Positions 18,109 to 26,125 of a stretch of DNA of 64,000 nucleotides are shown here, piece after piece. Position numbers and translations under genes: made by a program. The DNA comes from Methylophaga sp. 42_25_T18. GTDB taxonomy: Bacteria > Pseudomonadota > Gammaproteobacteria > Nitrosococcales > Methylophagaceae. The notes under the pieces were generated by a model that saw nothing but the letters and a program-made list of their open reading frames with translations, had not been told where the DNA came from and did no database searches. Each line of letters begins with the position of its first letter. The first letter of the stretch is position 1. The stretch spans positions 54,547 to 118,546 of the forward strand of contig MAAJ01000005.1 of assembly GCA_002163085.1 (NCBI GenBank), given 5' to 3'.

Positions 18109-20400
18109 TTATACCGAATCTTTATTAAGCATGTTGATCTGAATCAGTTCATCAAGTGTTGATTCAAGTTTCTTAACACCACTGCGTGCATACTCAATAT
18201 CATCATCTAGGTATATTTCTTTTAATTCAGCAGCTACACGGTGCATATCTTTATGTGCTTGGTCTAAATCATTCAGATCACTTTCGTCAAAAATGTTCTC
18301 TTTTCTGGAGCGTTTAATCCACGTGCCACAATGACACTGCGTTTGTTTCATTGTTGGCCATGAAGTAATATTTTCAGGCGAAGAATGAATCGTTTTTTTG
18401 AATTGCCCTATCCATTGATTTGTAATTAGTTTGAAGAGTTTAAGTCGACGGCTTTTGAGGCTAAGTATATTGTTGCCACATTTAATCCACTCAGGATTAG
18501 GTTGATAACTATTCATCCAATGTGGAAACTGTTCGGCAGGCATAGGAGGGGATATTCCATAACCTTGAGCATTATCACAGCCCATGATCAATAGCATCAA
18601 GCCATGTTCGGTCGTTTCTACCCCTTCAGCAATGACTTGGCGATGAAAGGTGTCAGCTAAGCTGATTACACCATCAACAATGGCATAATCATTTGGGTTA
18701 TCAAGCATGCTTTTTACAAAACTACGATCGATTTTGACTGTTTTTACTTTCAAATGTCGGAGGTGGTTAAGTGATGAATAGCCAGTGCCAAAATCATCAA
18801 GAGCAATACTGACACCGAAATTATCGTGACAGGTATTGATGATGGAAGCAATTGTGTTTAAATCACTGAGCGCACTACTTTCCAGTATTTCCAGTTGTAA
18901 ATATTTAGAAGAGACATTAGGGTGTTGTTCTAAAGCAGAAGTGAGTTGTACAAAAAAGGAGGCAGATTGTAGGTGATGAGAAGAAATGTTGATGCTAACT
19001 TCAATTTCTAGCCCATAATCTTTCCAGATTTCTAGTTGATTGATTGCAGATTGGATCACCCAATTTCCTAACTGCACTTCGATATCACTGCCATCAATGA
19101 TGGGTAAAAATTCTAATGGTGGGATTAAACCTTTTTTAGGATGCTGCCAACGTATTAAGGCCTCTGCACCATATACCACACCGGTCTTCATATCGATTTT
19201 TGGCTGGTAATACAGGCAAAATTCTTCGCGTAAGAGCGCGCCTTGAATTTCTTGTAGTTGATGATGTTTTTGTATGGCCAGCTGATCATCTTCAGCATTA
19301 AAAAATTGATAATGGCTGCGGCCCGCTAATTTAGCTTTATACATCGCCTGATCAGAATGGCGTAATAAGGTGTCAGGATCAGCATCATTTTGTGGATAGA
19401 TTGTTACGCCGCTGGAGGCACTGATCTCGATAGTACGATCTTCTATGATGTAGGGCTGGGCCAGTGTACTGTGAATACGCATCAATAACTGTTCACATTC
19501 GGCAATTGAATGGAGGTCACCTAATAACAAAACAAACTCGTCACCACCTAGTCGAGAAACGGTATCATCCTCTCGAATATTAATCTTGATACGTTGAGCA
19601 ACTTCAATAAGTAATTTGTCGCCAACGATATGGCCAAAGTTATCATTAATTGGTTTGAAATAGTCTAAATCGAGAAAGCAAACAGCGAGTAAAGAATGTG
19701 TTCGTTGACTATGTAAGATTGCACTGTCAAATCGTTCAGCAAATAAAGCACGGTTAGGCAGTTTGGTTAACACATCATAATGCGCCATAAACTCAAGCTT
19801 TTTCTGTTGTTCTATACTTTCTGTCATGTCTGATACAAGACAAACATAATGTAATGTTTCACCTTCACCGCACAGCAAGGTCGAAACGGTTAGTCGGCCG
19901 ATAAACATCTGGCCACTTTTTTTACGACTCCAGATTTCACCCTTCCAATGGCCATGTTTAGCGAGTGCACGCCAAATGTGGAGATAAAATTTTCCTTTAT
20001 TATTATTGGAGATCAGAAAGTCAGTACTTTTACCAAGAAGCTCATCGCGGTCATATTCAGTGAGCGTGCTAAAGGTAGGATTGACATCGATAATTGTATT
20101 ATCCATATCAGCAATAACAATGCCTTCATGGGCATCGTTAAATACGCGGGCAGCCAGTTGTAAGTCTTCGTCTTCAACCCGAAGTTGATCAAAGACAAAA
20201 CCGGCAATGGTCACAACAGTGATCGCAGTCAGGGATGTAGCGATAAGACCGATGATGAGTAATTCACGACTAATTTCACCGTGAACCAAATAACTTTGAA
20301 GAGCAATCAAACTGCCGGAAATGCCAATAACCAGTGAGGTAAATATGGCAACAAACCACCAGAAAGACATTTGTTTTATGTAGCTTGTGAGTTTGCTCAT
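18109..20400 (-). CDS. Membrane PAS-GGDEF-EAL protein with C-terminal CZB-like zinc domain
   Basis: The 763-residue cyclic-di-GMP enzyme has two N-terminal membrane helices (FWWFVAIFTSLVIGISGSLI and LIIGLIATSLTAITVVTIAG). A PAS domain (FNDAHEGIVIADMDNTIIDVN), a GGDEF domain with intact RLGGDEF and an EAL domain with EALIRW, DDFGTGYSSL and TVKIDRSF follow. The final 110 residues carry CHCGTW and AHKDMH, spaced like the Zn-binding Cys and His of CZB chemoreceptor domains. Both synthesis and breakdown motifs look intact, so the net activity is unclear. A zinc, redox or hypochlorite input through the CZB-like end is a family-based guess. It is convergent with the kinase gene, 8 bp apart. Confidence 0.87.
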   Translation of the reverse strand: MSKLTSYIKQMSFWWFVAIFTSLVIGISGSLIALQSYLVHGEISRELLIIGLIATSLTAITVVTIAGFVFDQLRVEDEDLQLAARVFNDAHEGIVIADMDNTIIDVNPTFSTLTEYDRDELLGKSTDFLISNNNKGKFYLHIWRALAKHGHWKGEIWSRKKSGQMFIGRLTVSTLLCGEGETLHYVCLVSDMTESIEQQKKLEFMAHYDVLTKLPNRALFAERFDSAILHSQRTHSLLAVCFLDLDYFKPINDNFGHIVGDKLLIEVAQRIKINIREDDTVSRLGGDEFVLLLGDLHSIAECEQLLMRIHSTLAQPYIIEDRTIEISASSGVTIYPQNDADPDTLLRHSDQAMYKAKLAGRSHYQFFNAEDDQLAIQKHHQLQEIQGALLREEFCLYYQPKIDMKTGVVYGAEALIRWQHPKKGLIPPLEFLPIIDGSDIEVQLGNWVIQSAINQLEIWKDYGLEIEVSINISSHHLQSASFFVQLTSALEQHPNVSSKYLQLEILESSALSDLNTIASIINTCHDNFGVSIALDDFGTGYSSLNHLRHLKVKTVKIDRSFVKSMLDNPNDYAIVDGVISLADTFHRQVIAEGVETTEHGLMLLIMGCDNAQGYGISPPMPAEQFPHWMNSYQPNPEWIKCGNNILSLKSRRLKLFKLITNQWIGQFKKTIHSSPENITSWPTMKQTQCHCGTWIKRSRKENIFDESDLNDLDQAHKDMHRVAAELKEIYLDDDIEYARSGVKKLESTLDELIQINMLNKDSV

Positions 20401-20599
20401 AATGCATCCTGCCTATTTGCTTTCACAATTAACAGATAACTACGTTTATAACTCGAACAAAAATAATAATGTTTTTTCTTTAGATTGTCTATCTATATGA
20501 TTTTATAACCAATATTAGGAAGTATTAACTGTTCTTATATAAAAACAAGATAAGTTGCTTACCTTTATGTAGAAATCTTATTACAGCATATAAATTAGC

Positions 20600-21202
20600 T
20601 TAGGCTGCTTCGTAGTGAGGATTACTTACGACTTGGCCTTTTGCAATCATATAAGGGTGAACACGTAAAACTTCTAATAACATGGCACCACTAAATAAAT
20701 TAGCATCATATTGGCAGAAAACGGTATAAGGTCGAGTTTTCATCTCCTCATTAATGCCTGCTTCATATTTAATTAATTGATCGTTGCCTGCAACATCTCT
20801 AAGAGCCCAAGTCATTTCTCCGGCACCACGCCAGCCTTTATAGCCATTTTCGATGCTATCATCGTAGGCCGAGCTTAACCTATCCCACATTTCTTCGGCA
20901 GTGAATTGACCATTGGGGTAATAAGCTACCGAGACATCGGAAATGTTTAATTGACCAGACTTTTCTGCTGAAGCAACATCTACACCTTCACGAGCTAGTT
21001 GTTCTCGAAATTGATCGGTATCCCAGTTATCGGCAAAAAAGACAACTTTTTCATTATCGTGAAAAGCCCCGGCTAGAAATTTTACTGTAATATCTCGGCG
21101 TTCAACTTCATTACTATAGATGAAACAGATATGTGTGCCTGCATGTATCTCCTGCTCGGTGAAACCTAAATCGATCACTGTTTGATGATCATGTATGCAC
21201 AT
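20600..21202 (-). CDS. MEDS-domain (DcmR-like sensory) protein
   Basis: The 200-residue protein is a stand-alone MEDS domain: GTHICFIYSNEVERRDITVKFLAGAF, then EKVVFFADN. MEDS domains occur in methylotroph and methanogen regulators and resemble a degenerate RecA/KaiC-type fold thought to sense hydrocarbon derivatives. There is no helix-turn-helix or kinase here, so it probably signals through a partner; the flanking GGDEF-EAL genes on the same strand are the obvious candidates. GGAG lies 7 bp before the ATG. Partnership is inferred from position only. Confidence 0.8.
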   Translation of the reverse strand: MCIHDHQTVIDLGFTEQEIHAGTHICFIYSNEVERRDITVKFLAGAFHDNEKVVFFADNWDTDQFREQLAREGVDVASAEKSGQLNISDVSVAYYPNGQFTAEEMWDRLSSAYDDSIENGYKGWRGAGEMTWALRDVAGNDQLIKYEAGINEEMKTRPYTVFCQYDANLFSGAMLLEVLRVHPYMIAKGQVVSNPHYEAA

Positions 21203-21262
21203 GAAAGGGCTCCAGTTAGTAAATGTTATTTATTCTTATTATTGAGTTAAACACCAACTACA

Positions 21263-23797
21263 CTAATCATATTTTAAGATATCATTTGATGGGATTGGTT
21301 TACCTACTCCATAACCTTGGGCAAAGTTTACTCCAATATCGCTTAAGATTGCTTGTATTTCATCATTCTCAACAAATTCAGCAATGGTTTGCATTCCCAT
21401 CACTTGTCCTATTTCATTAATGGATTTGACCATGGCACGATCAATAGGATCATCGACAATATTTTTGACAAACATACCATCAATTTTTAGATAGTCTACG
21501 GTTAAGTTTTTTAAATAGCCGAAGGAAGATAAGCCACTACCAAAATCATCCAACGCAAATTGGCAGCCCAATACTTTCATCTTAGAAATAAACAAGGTGG
21601 CGGTGCTTAAGTTGGTAATGGCAGCCGTTTCGGTTATTTCAAAACAGATTTTTCCGGGTGGGATGGAAGTATGGGTGAATTTCTTTATGACATGATCCTG
21701 AAAACTCATATCAGTCAGTGATTGACCAGATAGGTTTATAGAACAAAAGTCGACTTGTTTAAGAAACGCAGGATTATTTTCTAATAAATCAAAAACGGCT
21801 TCAATCACCCAATGATCAATTTTTGAGATGAGATTATAGCGTTCGGCAGCAGGTAAAAATGCACCAGGGGGTATCGTTTTTCCTTGTTCATCGATCATTC
21901 TGATCAGGAACTCATAGTGTTTGCCGCCATTAGCATGGAGTGGCACGATGGCTTGGGCATAGAGACAGAATCGGTTTTCTATTAATGCTTTATTAATACG
22001 TGTGACCCATTGCATCTCACCATGACGTTGAATAATTTCTGCATCGTCAAGATCATGTACATGTATACGGTTACGACCATTATCTTTAGCGACATAGCAG
22101 GCAGCATCCGCATTTTTTAATAGCTCAATCAGGTTGGGACTCGTTTCTGTAATAGGCACTAAGCCTATGCTTACCCCTAATTTGAAACTATAGTCTTCCC
22201 ATGAAAAGTGATAATCCTGGACGGCTTGAAGAACAGAAGTAGCGACGCGATGGGCATCGTCGAGTGAGCAATGCTCTATTAACACGCCAAACTCATCGCC
22301 GCCTAAACGAGCCAGCGTGTCACGATGTCTTACGGTGTTTTGTAATAATGTGGCTATCTGACGTAACATCTCATCGCCGGCAATATGGCCACAGGTATCG
22401 TTCACGACTTTGAATTGATCTAAATCCAAGAAACATAAGGCATGCCTACCTTTGTCTTGTTTGAGCGTAGCCAGTAAGCGTTCTATTCGACGCTCAAATT
22501 CATGTCGGTTTATTAAACCCGTTAATACATCGTGAGAGGCTTGGTAACTGAGCTTTTCTGAAAGTTCATACTCATGGGTAACATCATCTTGAATACAAAT
22601 ATAGTGACTTATTTTGCCTTCATCATTCTTAACGCCGGATATTGAGTTTCGCGCCCAGTAATAGGTGCCATCTTTTTTCTGATTATGAAATTCGCCTTTC
22701 CATTCTTCTCCGGAAGATATCGTTTTCCATAAGTCATCGTAAACGGAATCTGGATTTTCACCAGATTGTAAAAGACTTGGATTTTGACCAATGACTTCTT
22801 CTTTTTCATAGCCCGTTGTTTCAGTGAATTTGGGATTCACATACTCGATATTGCCGAAGTGATCAGTAATAATGACGCTCGAAGAGCTAGACTCTACAGC
22901 TCGGGATAGTTTTTGCAGTTCGCTTTCAGCCTGTTTTCGATCGCTGATATCTCTTACGAACGCTGCAATAAGAGCCTCGTCGATACTGTCTGGCTGATTT
23001 AATAAAAAGGCCTGTACTTGTACCGGGAAAATAGTGCCATCTTTCCGAATATATTCTTTTTCATATAAGTCAGTAAAACCTCTTTCGATCAGCTGACTAC
23101 CAAAGGTTTCCAGTTCCCACTTTATCCATTTTTCAGGGGTAATATCTCGCCAAGTCAGTTTAAATATTTCTTCCCTATCGTAGCCGAGCATCTCTATATA
23201 AGCCGGGTTTGGATTGATTAACTCTCCTGAACCTTTATTAATGACGTAACCGTCACGAGACAGATTAAATAATTTGCTGTAGTTATCTTCACTCTCAGCA
23301 ATTTGTAGTTGTGCTGCGAGTAAGCTTTTATTCGTCGATTGCAATTGCTTGTTTGTTGATGCCAGTTCCTTTGATTTCTTTGCCAACTTTTCTTCGGCTT
23401 GTTTACGATCTGAAATATCGCGAACTACAGCAATGATGTGCATGCTGTTAGGAAGTTGAGTCAACCGAGCTTCAAAGTGTCTGATGCCTTCAGACATTTC
23501 TAGATCGTAATCAAAGGTAACAAAACCACCAGTATTTTTTAGTGAACTTAAATTTTGGGTGAATTGGTTGGCGGTATCCGTAGGCAATACATCCTGCATT
23601 TTTTTGCCGAGGAAGGACTGTGGTGGCACATATAGATCTGACGAAGATTGACAGTGATGGTCTAGAATCGTGCCATCTGGATCCATTAAGAAAAATAGAT
23701 CAGGCAAAACATGAAAAACAGCGTCCAACATCAGCTTATTGTCCTGATGGAGGCTAACCGCAAGTTCGTCAGCTTTTTTCAGTGGTAAGTTAGTCAT
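21263..23797 (-). CDS. Cytoplasmic triple-PAS GGDEF-EAL protein
   Basis: The 844-residue protein has no membrane segment. Three PAS/PAC units occupy roughly residues 20-130, 165-290 and 295-415 (VVRDISDRKQAEEKL, FVRDISDRKQAESEL, and ICIQDDVTHEYEL), with a coiled linker between the first two. A GGDEF domain has intact RLGGDEFGV. The EAL domain reads EFLIRM where EAL is usual, but keeps DDFGSGLSSF and DYLKIDGMFV. It probably turns over cyclic di-GMP in response to a PAS ligand or redox signal. It is upstream of the MEDS gene on the same strand with only about 60 bp between, so the two may be co-transcribed. Confidence 0.88.
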   Translation of the reverse strand: MTNLPLKKADELAVSLHQDNKLMLDAVFHVLPDLFFLMDPDGTILDHHCQSSSDLYVPPQSFLGKKMQDVLPTDTANQFTQNLSSLKNTGGFVTFDYDLEMSEGIRHFEARLTQLPNSMHIIAVVRDISDRKQAEEKLAKKSKELASTNKQLQSTNKSLLAAQLQIAESEDNYSKLFNLSRDGYVINKGSGELINPNPAYIEMLGYDREEIFKLTWRDITPEKWIKWELETFGSQLIERGFTDLYEKEYIRKDGTIFPVQVQAFLLNQPDSIDEALIAAFVRDISDRKQAESELQKLSRAVESSSSSVIITDHFGNIEYVNPKFTETTGYEKEEVIGQNPSLLQSGENPDSVYDDLWKTISSGEEWKGEFHNQKKDGTYYWARNSISGVKNDEGKISHYICIQDDVTHEYELSEKLSYQASHDVLTGLINRHEFERRIERLLATLKQDKGRHALCFLDLDQFKVVNDTCGHIAGDEMLRQIATLLQNTVRHRDTLARLGGDEFGVLIEHCSLDDAHRVATSVLQAVQDYHFSWEDYSFKLGVSIGLVPITETSPNLIELLKNADAACYVAKDNGRNRIHVHDLDDAEIIQRHGEMQWVTRINKALIENRFCLYAQAIVPLHANGGKHYEFLIRMIDEQGKTIPPGAFLPAAERYNLISKIDHWVIEAVFDLLENNPAFLKQVDFCSINLSGQSLTDMSFQDHVIKKFTHTSIPPGKICFEITETAAITNLSTATLFISKMKVLGCQFALDDFGSGLSSFGYLKNLTVDYLKIDGMFVKNIVDDPIDRAMVKSINEIGQVMGMQTIAEFVENDEIQAILSDIGVNFAQGYGVGKPIPSNDILKYD

Positions 23798-24111
23798 ATC
23801 AACAGTTACTTATTACTCACGTCTTATTGTATTAACAATCGGGATGAACGTGACCCAAGGAGCTGGAAACTTACCCGAAAATCTAGTCTTATAATGGTGA
23901 ACAGTACAAGGAAGATATGCGATTTATATCGACCCCGACAGTTAACTATACCAAGCAAGAATAGCATAGATAACTACAAGGTGAATTCGTCCAATAGGAC
24001 AACGGCCGTGGGTGACGGATAGAGGTAGTCTTACTGCAAGTGGAACGGCACTCACAGTAATATTACAGAGCTATAAGGCAACTATTCCTTGTTGTTTTTC
24101 CCTATGAATTA
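23798..24111. other. 314-bp gap with no recognised element
   Basis: It lies upstream of the triple-PAS gene and downstream of the small membrane-protein gene, both on the minus strand. I see no convincing open reading frame, tRNA, riboswitch core or T-tailed hairpin. It presumably holds the promoter of the PAS-GGDEF-EAL gene. Confidence 0.4.
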
Positions 24112-24480
24112 TCAGGCAAAGCTTTGATCCCGACGATCTACTTTTATCCGACGTTCACTATCAGAAAAACTATTTATGAATCGACGGTCATCAATATGAC
24201 GGCGATCTTTATAGTGAGAATATGAACAGGTGCAGTTCTGGTTGGTACAACCATCGACAGGCAAGTGAGGCGTTTCACGAGATAAAAACCGTACTTTTTT
24301 CATAGAACGAACTTGTTCACATGGTTGCGAGCAGGGACGGATACTTACGCCATGAAAGGGCTGAAGTTTTCGTTTAGCCGGCACTCTTACTTTGCGCATG
24401 GATTGATTTTTAACGTTATGAAACCAATGCCAGATTGTGGCGAGCACAATAAGAACTGTTACAAATAACCAATTATTCAT
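24112..24480 (-). CDS. Small membrane-anchored Cys-rich protein of unknown function
   Basis: The 122-residue protein has one N-terminal membrane helix (WLFVTVLIVLATIWHWF), then a basic stretch and a cysteine-rich middle with four cysteines in two groups (RPCSQPC and GCTNQNCTC, five in all counting the last). The C-terminus repeats a charged motif (YKDRRHIDDRR, then ERRIKVDRRDQ). I chose the ATG at 24480 because GAGGAG lies 8 bp upstream; a GTG at 24489 is possible but overlaps that site. The cysteines suggest metal binding or disulfides, but no family is recognised. It is the only gene between the PAS protein and tRNA-Thr. Confidence 0.6.
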   Translation of the reverse strand: MNNWLFVTVLIVLATIWHWFHNVKNQSMRKVRVPAKRKLQPFHGVSIRPCSQPCEQVRSMKKVRFLSRETPHLPVDGCTNQNCTCSYSHYKDRRHIDDRRFINSFSDSERRIKVDRRDQSFA

Positions 24481-24728
24481 GATTCTCACTCCTCTAGAAG
24501 GTTGAACCCAGATATTGCTGTTATTAGTGTTCCCAATTATTGAGAGCAGTCACTGATTCTACGATATCACTAGGGCATTAGCCTTGCTAGTGTACTTAGG
24601 TACTAGTGTTAATTCGGGACAATAAAAATGGGGAGCTAAAGAAGTGGGTGATTCGATCTTGAGACGCTACGGTAATGAAGGATTAATAAATGCGATGTGT
24701 AATTAAGAAAGCTAAATTTTAGGCAATA

Positions 24729-24753
24729 AAAAACCCCAGTATAAATACTGAGG
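24729..24753 (-). terminator. Terminator after tRNA-Thr
   Basis: On the minus strand CCTCAGTA and TACTGGGG form an 8-bp stem with one mismatch, followed by six T. It lies 13 bp past the tRNA-Thr 3' end. Confidence 0.8.
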
Positions 24754-24765
24754 CTTTTATATATC

Positions 24766-24841
24766 TGGAGCCGGAGATAAGACTTGAACTTACGACCCTC
24801 TGATTACAAATCAGATGCTCTACCAACTGAGCTACACCGGC
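24766..24841 (-). tRNA. tRNA-Thr (anticodon TGT)
   Basis: The 76-nt cloverleaf reads GCCGGTGTAGCTCAG at its 5' end and TCCA at its 3' end, with CCA encoded. The anticodon loop TTTGTAA sits between CTGA and TCAG. It closely resembles the enteric tRNA-Thr(UGU). One T-T mismatch is visible in the acceptor stem (sixth pair). Confidence 0.95.
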
Positions 24842-24943
24842 AATGAAGACGAGAATTATACGGAGCCTTTATAGGCTTAGCAAGTAAATTATATGTTTTT
24901 TATCTAACTATTGTGACTAAAATAAAATTGTTCGATATGTCAG

Positions 24944-25822
24944 TTAGTTACTCATTATTTGCATCATTTGATCTATTTCTTCATGGAAGGATATAAGTTC
25001 TTCTTCGGCATGTTCTTGGTCATTCCAGAACAGCATAAATGCTGGGATGCTAAGCAGAGAAGAATCATCACCATTAATTTTAGTATAGTCAGTTAGTTTA
25101 CTTAGTCGGTGAGCTATCAACACAATGTCATCTAAGTTGATTTCATTACCAGCTTCCCGCTGGGACTCACGATGAGAAAGTGCAATGTTTGTAATTTCAG
25201 TAGGAAAATTCCAACTTTTCATGACCAACTGACCTGCGCTAGCGTAGAGTTTCGGAATGACTACATCGGCAACCATTTGTAAGACTTTTTGGTTATTTTG
25301 TAGTTCAGGGATACGGTGAAGTCGTAGAACCAACGGAAGTGTACCGATATTATGAACCATACCAGCAAGTAAGGCTTTTTCAGGATCTATTTTTGTTTTT
25401 CGCAGTGCTAAAACAGAGCTTATCGCAGCAACGCGATTGCTTTGTTGCCAGATAGTTTCAAAGTAATCTTTTAGGCCAAGTGTTTTCGCCTGCATCATAC
25501 TTTGAGCGATAGTTAAGCCAATAATTAAGTTTTGTACTTTTGATAAGCCAAGGCGAGAAACAGCTGCCTTTACACTGGTCACATGTTGACGAGCCCCAAA
25601 GAGCGCACAGTTAGCCACCTTTATTAGTCGACCTGAAATATGAGGGTCATGTTTGACGACAGCAACAATGTCATCAATGGTGGAATTGCCGTTAGCGGCT
25701 ACTTCACGAAGTTTAATGAGAAGATCGGGGGGGGAAGGGATTTCTAGTTTATGATTTTTTATATCAGAAGTAAGGGTTGCAAGTACTGCATTTACTTGTT
25801 GAGTAAGAGTTGGCTGTGTCAT
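24944..25822 (-). CDS. HDOD-domain protein
   Basis: The 292-residue cytoplasmic protein is a single HDOD domain (LEIPSPPDLLIKLREVAANGNSTIDD, ISGRLIKVANCALFG, VKAAVSRLGLSKVQNLIIGL, LAGMVHNIGTLPLVLR). HDOD proteins lack the phosphodiesterase metal site and act as signalling scaffolds linked to motility and cyclic di-GMP. The start is set at ATG 25822 (MTQPTLTQQ), preceded by AGGCAG; the longer reading frame runs toward tRNA-His. It lies among other signalling genes but stands between two tRNA genes on the same strand. Confidence 0.85.
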   Translation of the reverse strand: MTQPTLTQQVNAVLATLTSDIKNHKLEIPSPPDLLIKLREVAANGNSTIDDIVAVVKHDPHISGRLIKVANCALFGARQHVTSVKAAVSRLGLSKVQNLIIGLTIAQSMMQAKTLGLKDYFETIWQQSNRVAAISSVLALRKTKIDPEKALLAGMVHNIGTLPLVLRLHRIPELQNNQKVLQMVADVVIPKLYASAGQLVMKSWNFPTEITNIALSHRESQREAGNEINLDDIVLIAHRLSKLTDYTKINGDDSSLLSIPAFMLFWNDQEHAEEELISFHEEIDQMMQIMSN

Positions 25823-25889
25823 TTTACTGCCTGTGATGTTTCTATTAGCTAAATAAATGTATTGGAACAGTAACATGAATTTCAGGCAT

Positions 25890-25911
25890 AAAAAAACCTA
25901 CAATAAGTAGG
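25890..25911 (-). terminator. Terminator after tRNA-His
   Basis: On the minus strand CCTAC and GTAGG close a 5-nt loop, followed by seven T. It separates tRNA-His from the HDOD gene. Confidence 0.8.
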
Positions 25912-25940
25912 CTGCTTTATCGATATTTTCAGATAGAAAA

Positions 25941-26017
25941 TGGGGTGAATGATGGGGCTCGAACCCACGACAACCGGAATCACAATCCGGGACTCTACCA
26001 ACTGAGCTACACTCACC
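25941..26017 (-). tRNA. tRNA-His (anticodon GTG)
   Basis: The 77-nt cloverleaf includes the extra G at position -1 and discriminator C73 that mark tRNA-His, with CCA encoded. The anticodon loop TTGTGAT is closed by CCGGA/TCCGG, and the T-arm is GTGGG TTCGAGC CCCAT-like. Confidence 0.96.
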
Positions 26018-26125
26018 ATTATGAACGAACAGTTACGTTGTTTTGGAAGCTAAAGTTCCATGTTCATCTGGAAAGGCGACAATTCTACTGCCTTTATTTT
26101 TCTGGTCAAGGAAAATATGCTTATT

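Noticed and set aside
23798..24111. Cyclic-di-GMP riboswitch before the PAS-GGDEF-EAL gene
   Set aside because: I looked for the GEMM conserved core and paired helices on the coding strand and did not find them.
24570..24620. Dyad CTAGTGTACTTAGGTACTAG as a quorum-sensing box
   Set aside because: It is imperfect, and no luxR/luxI gene or adequately placed promoter supports it.
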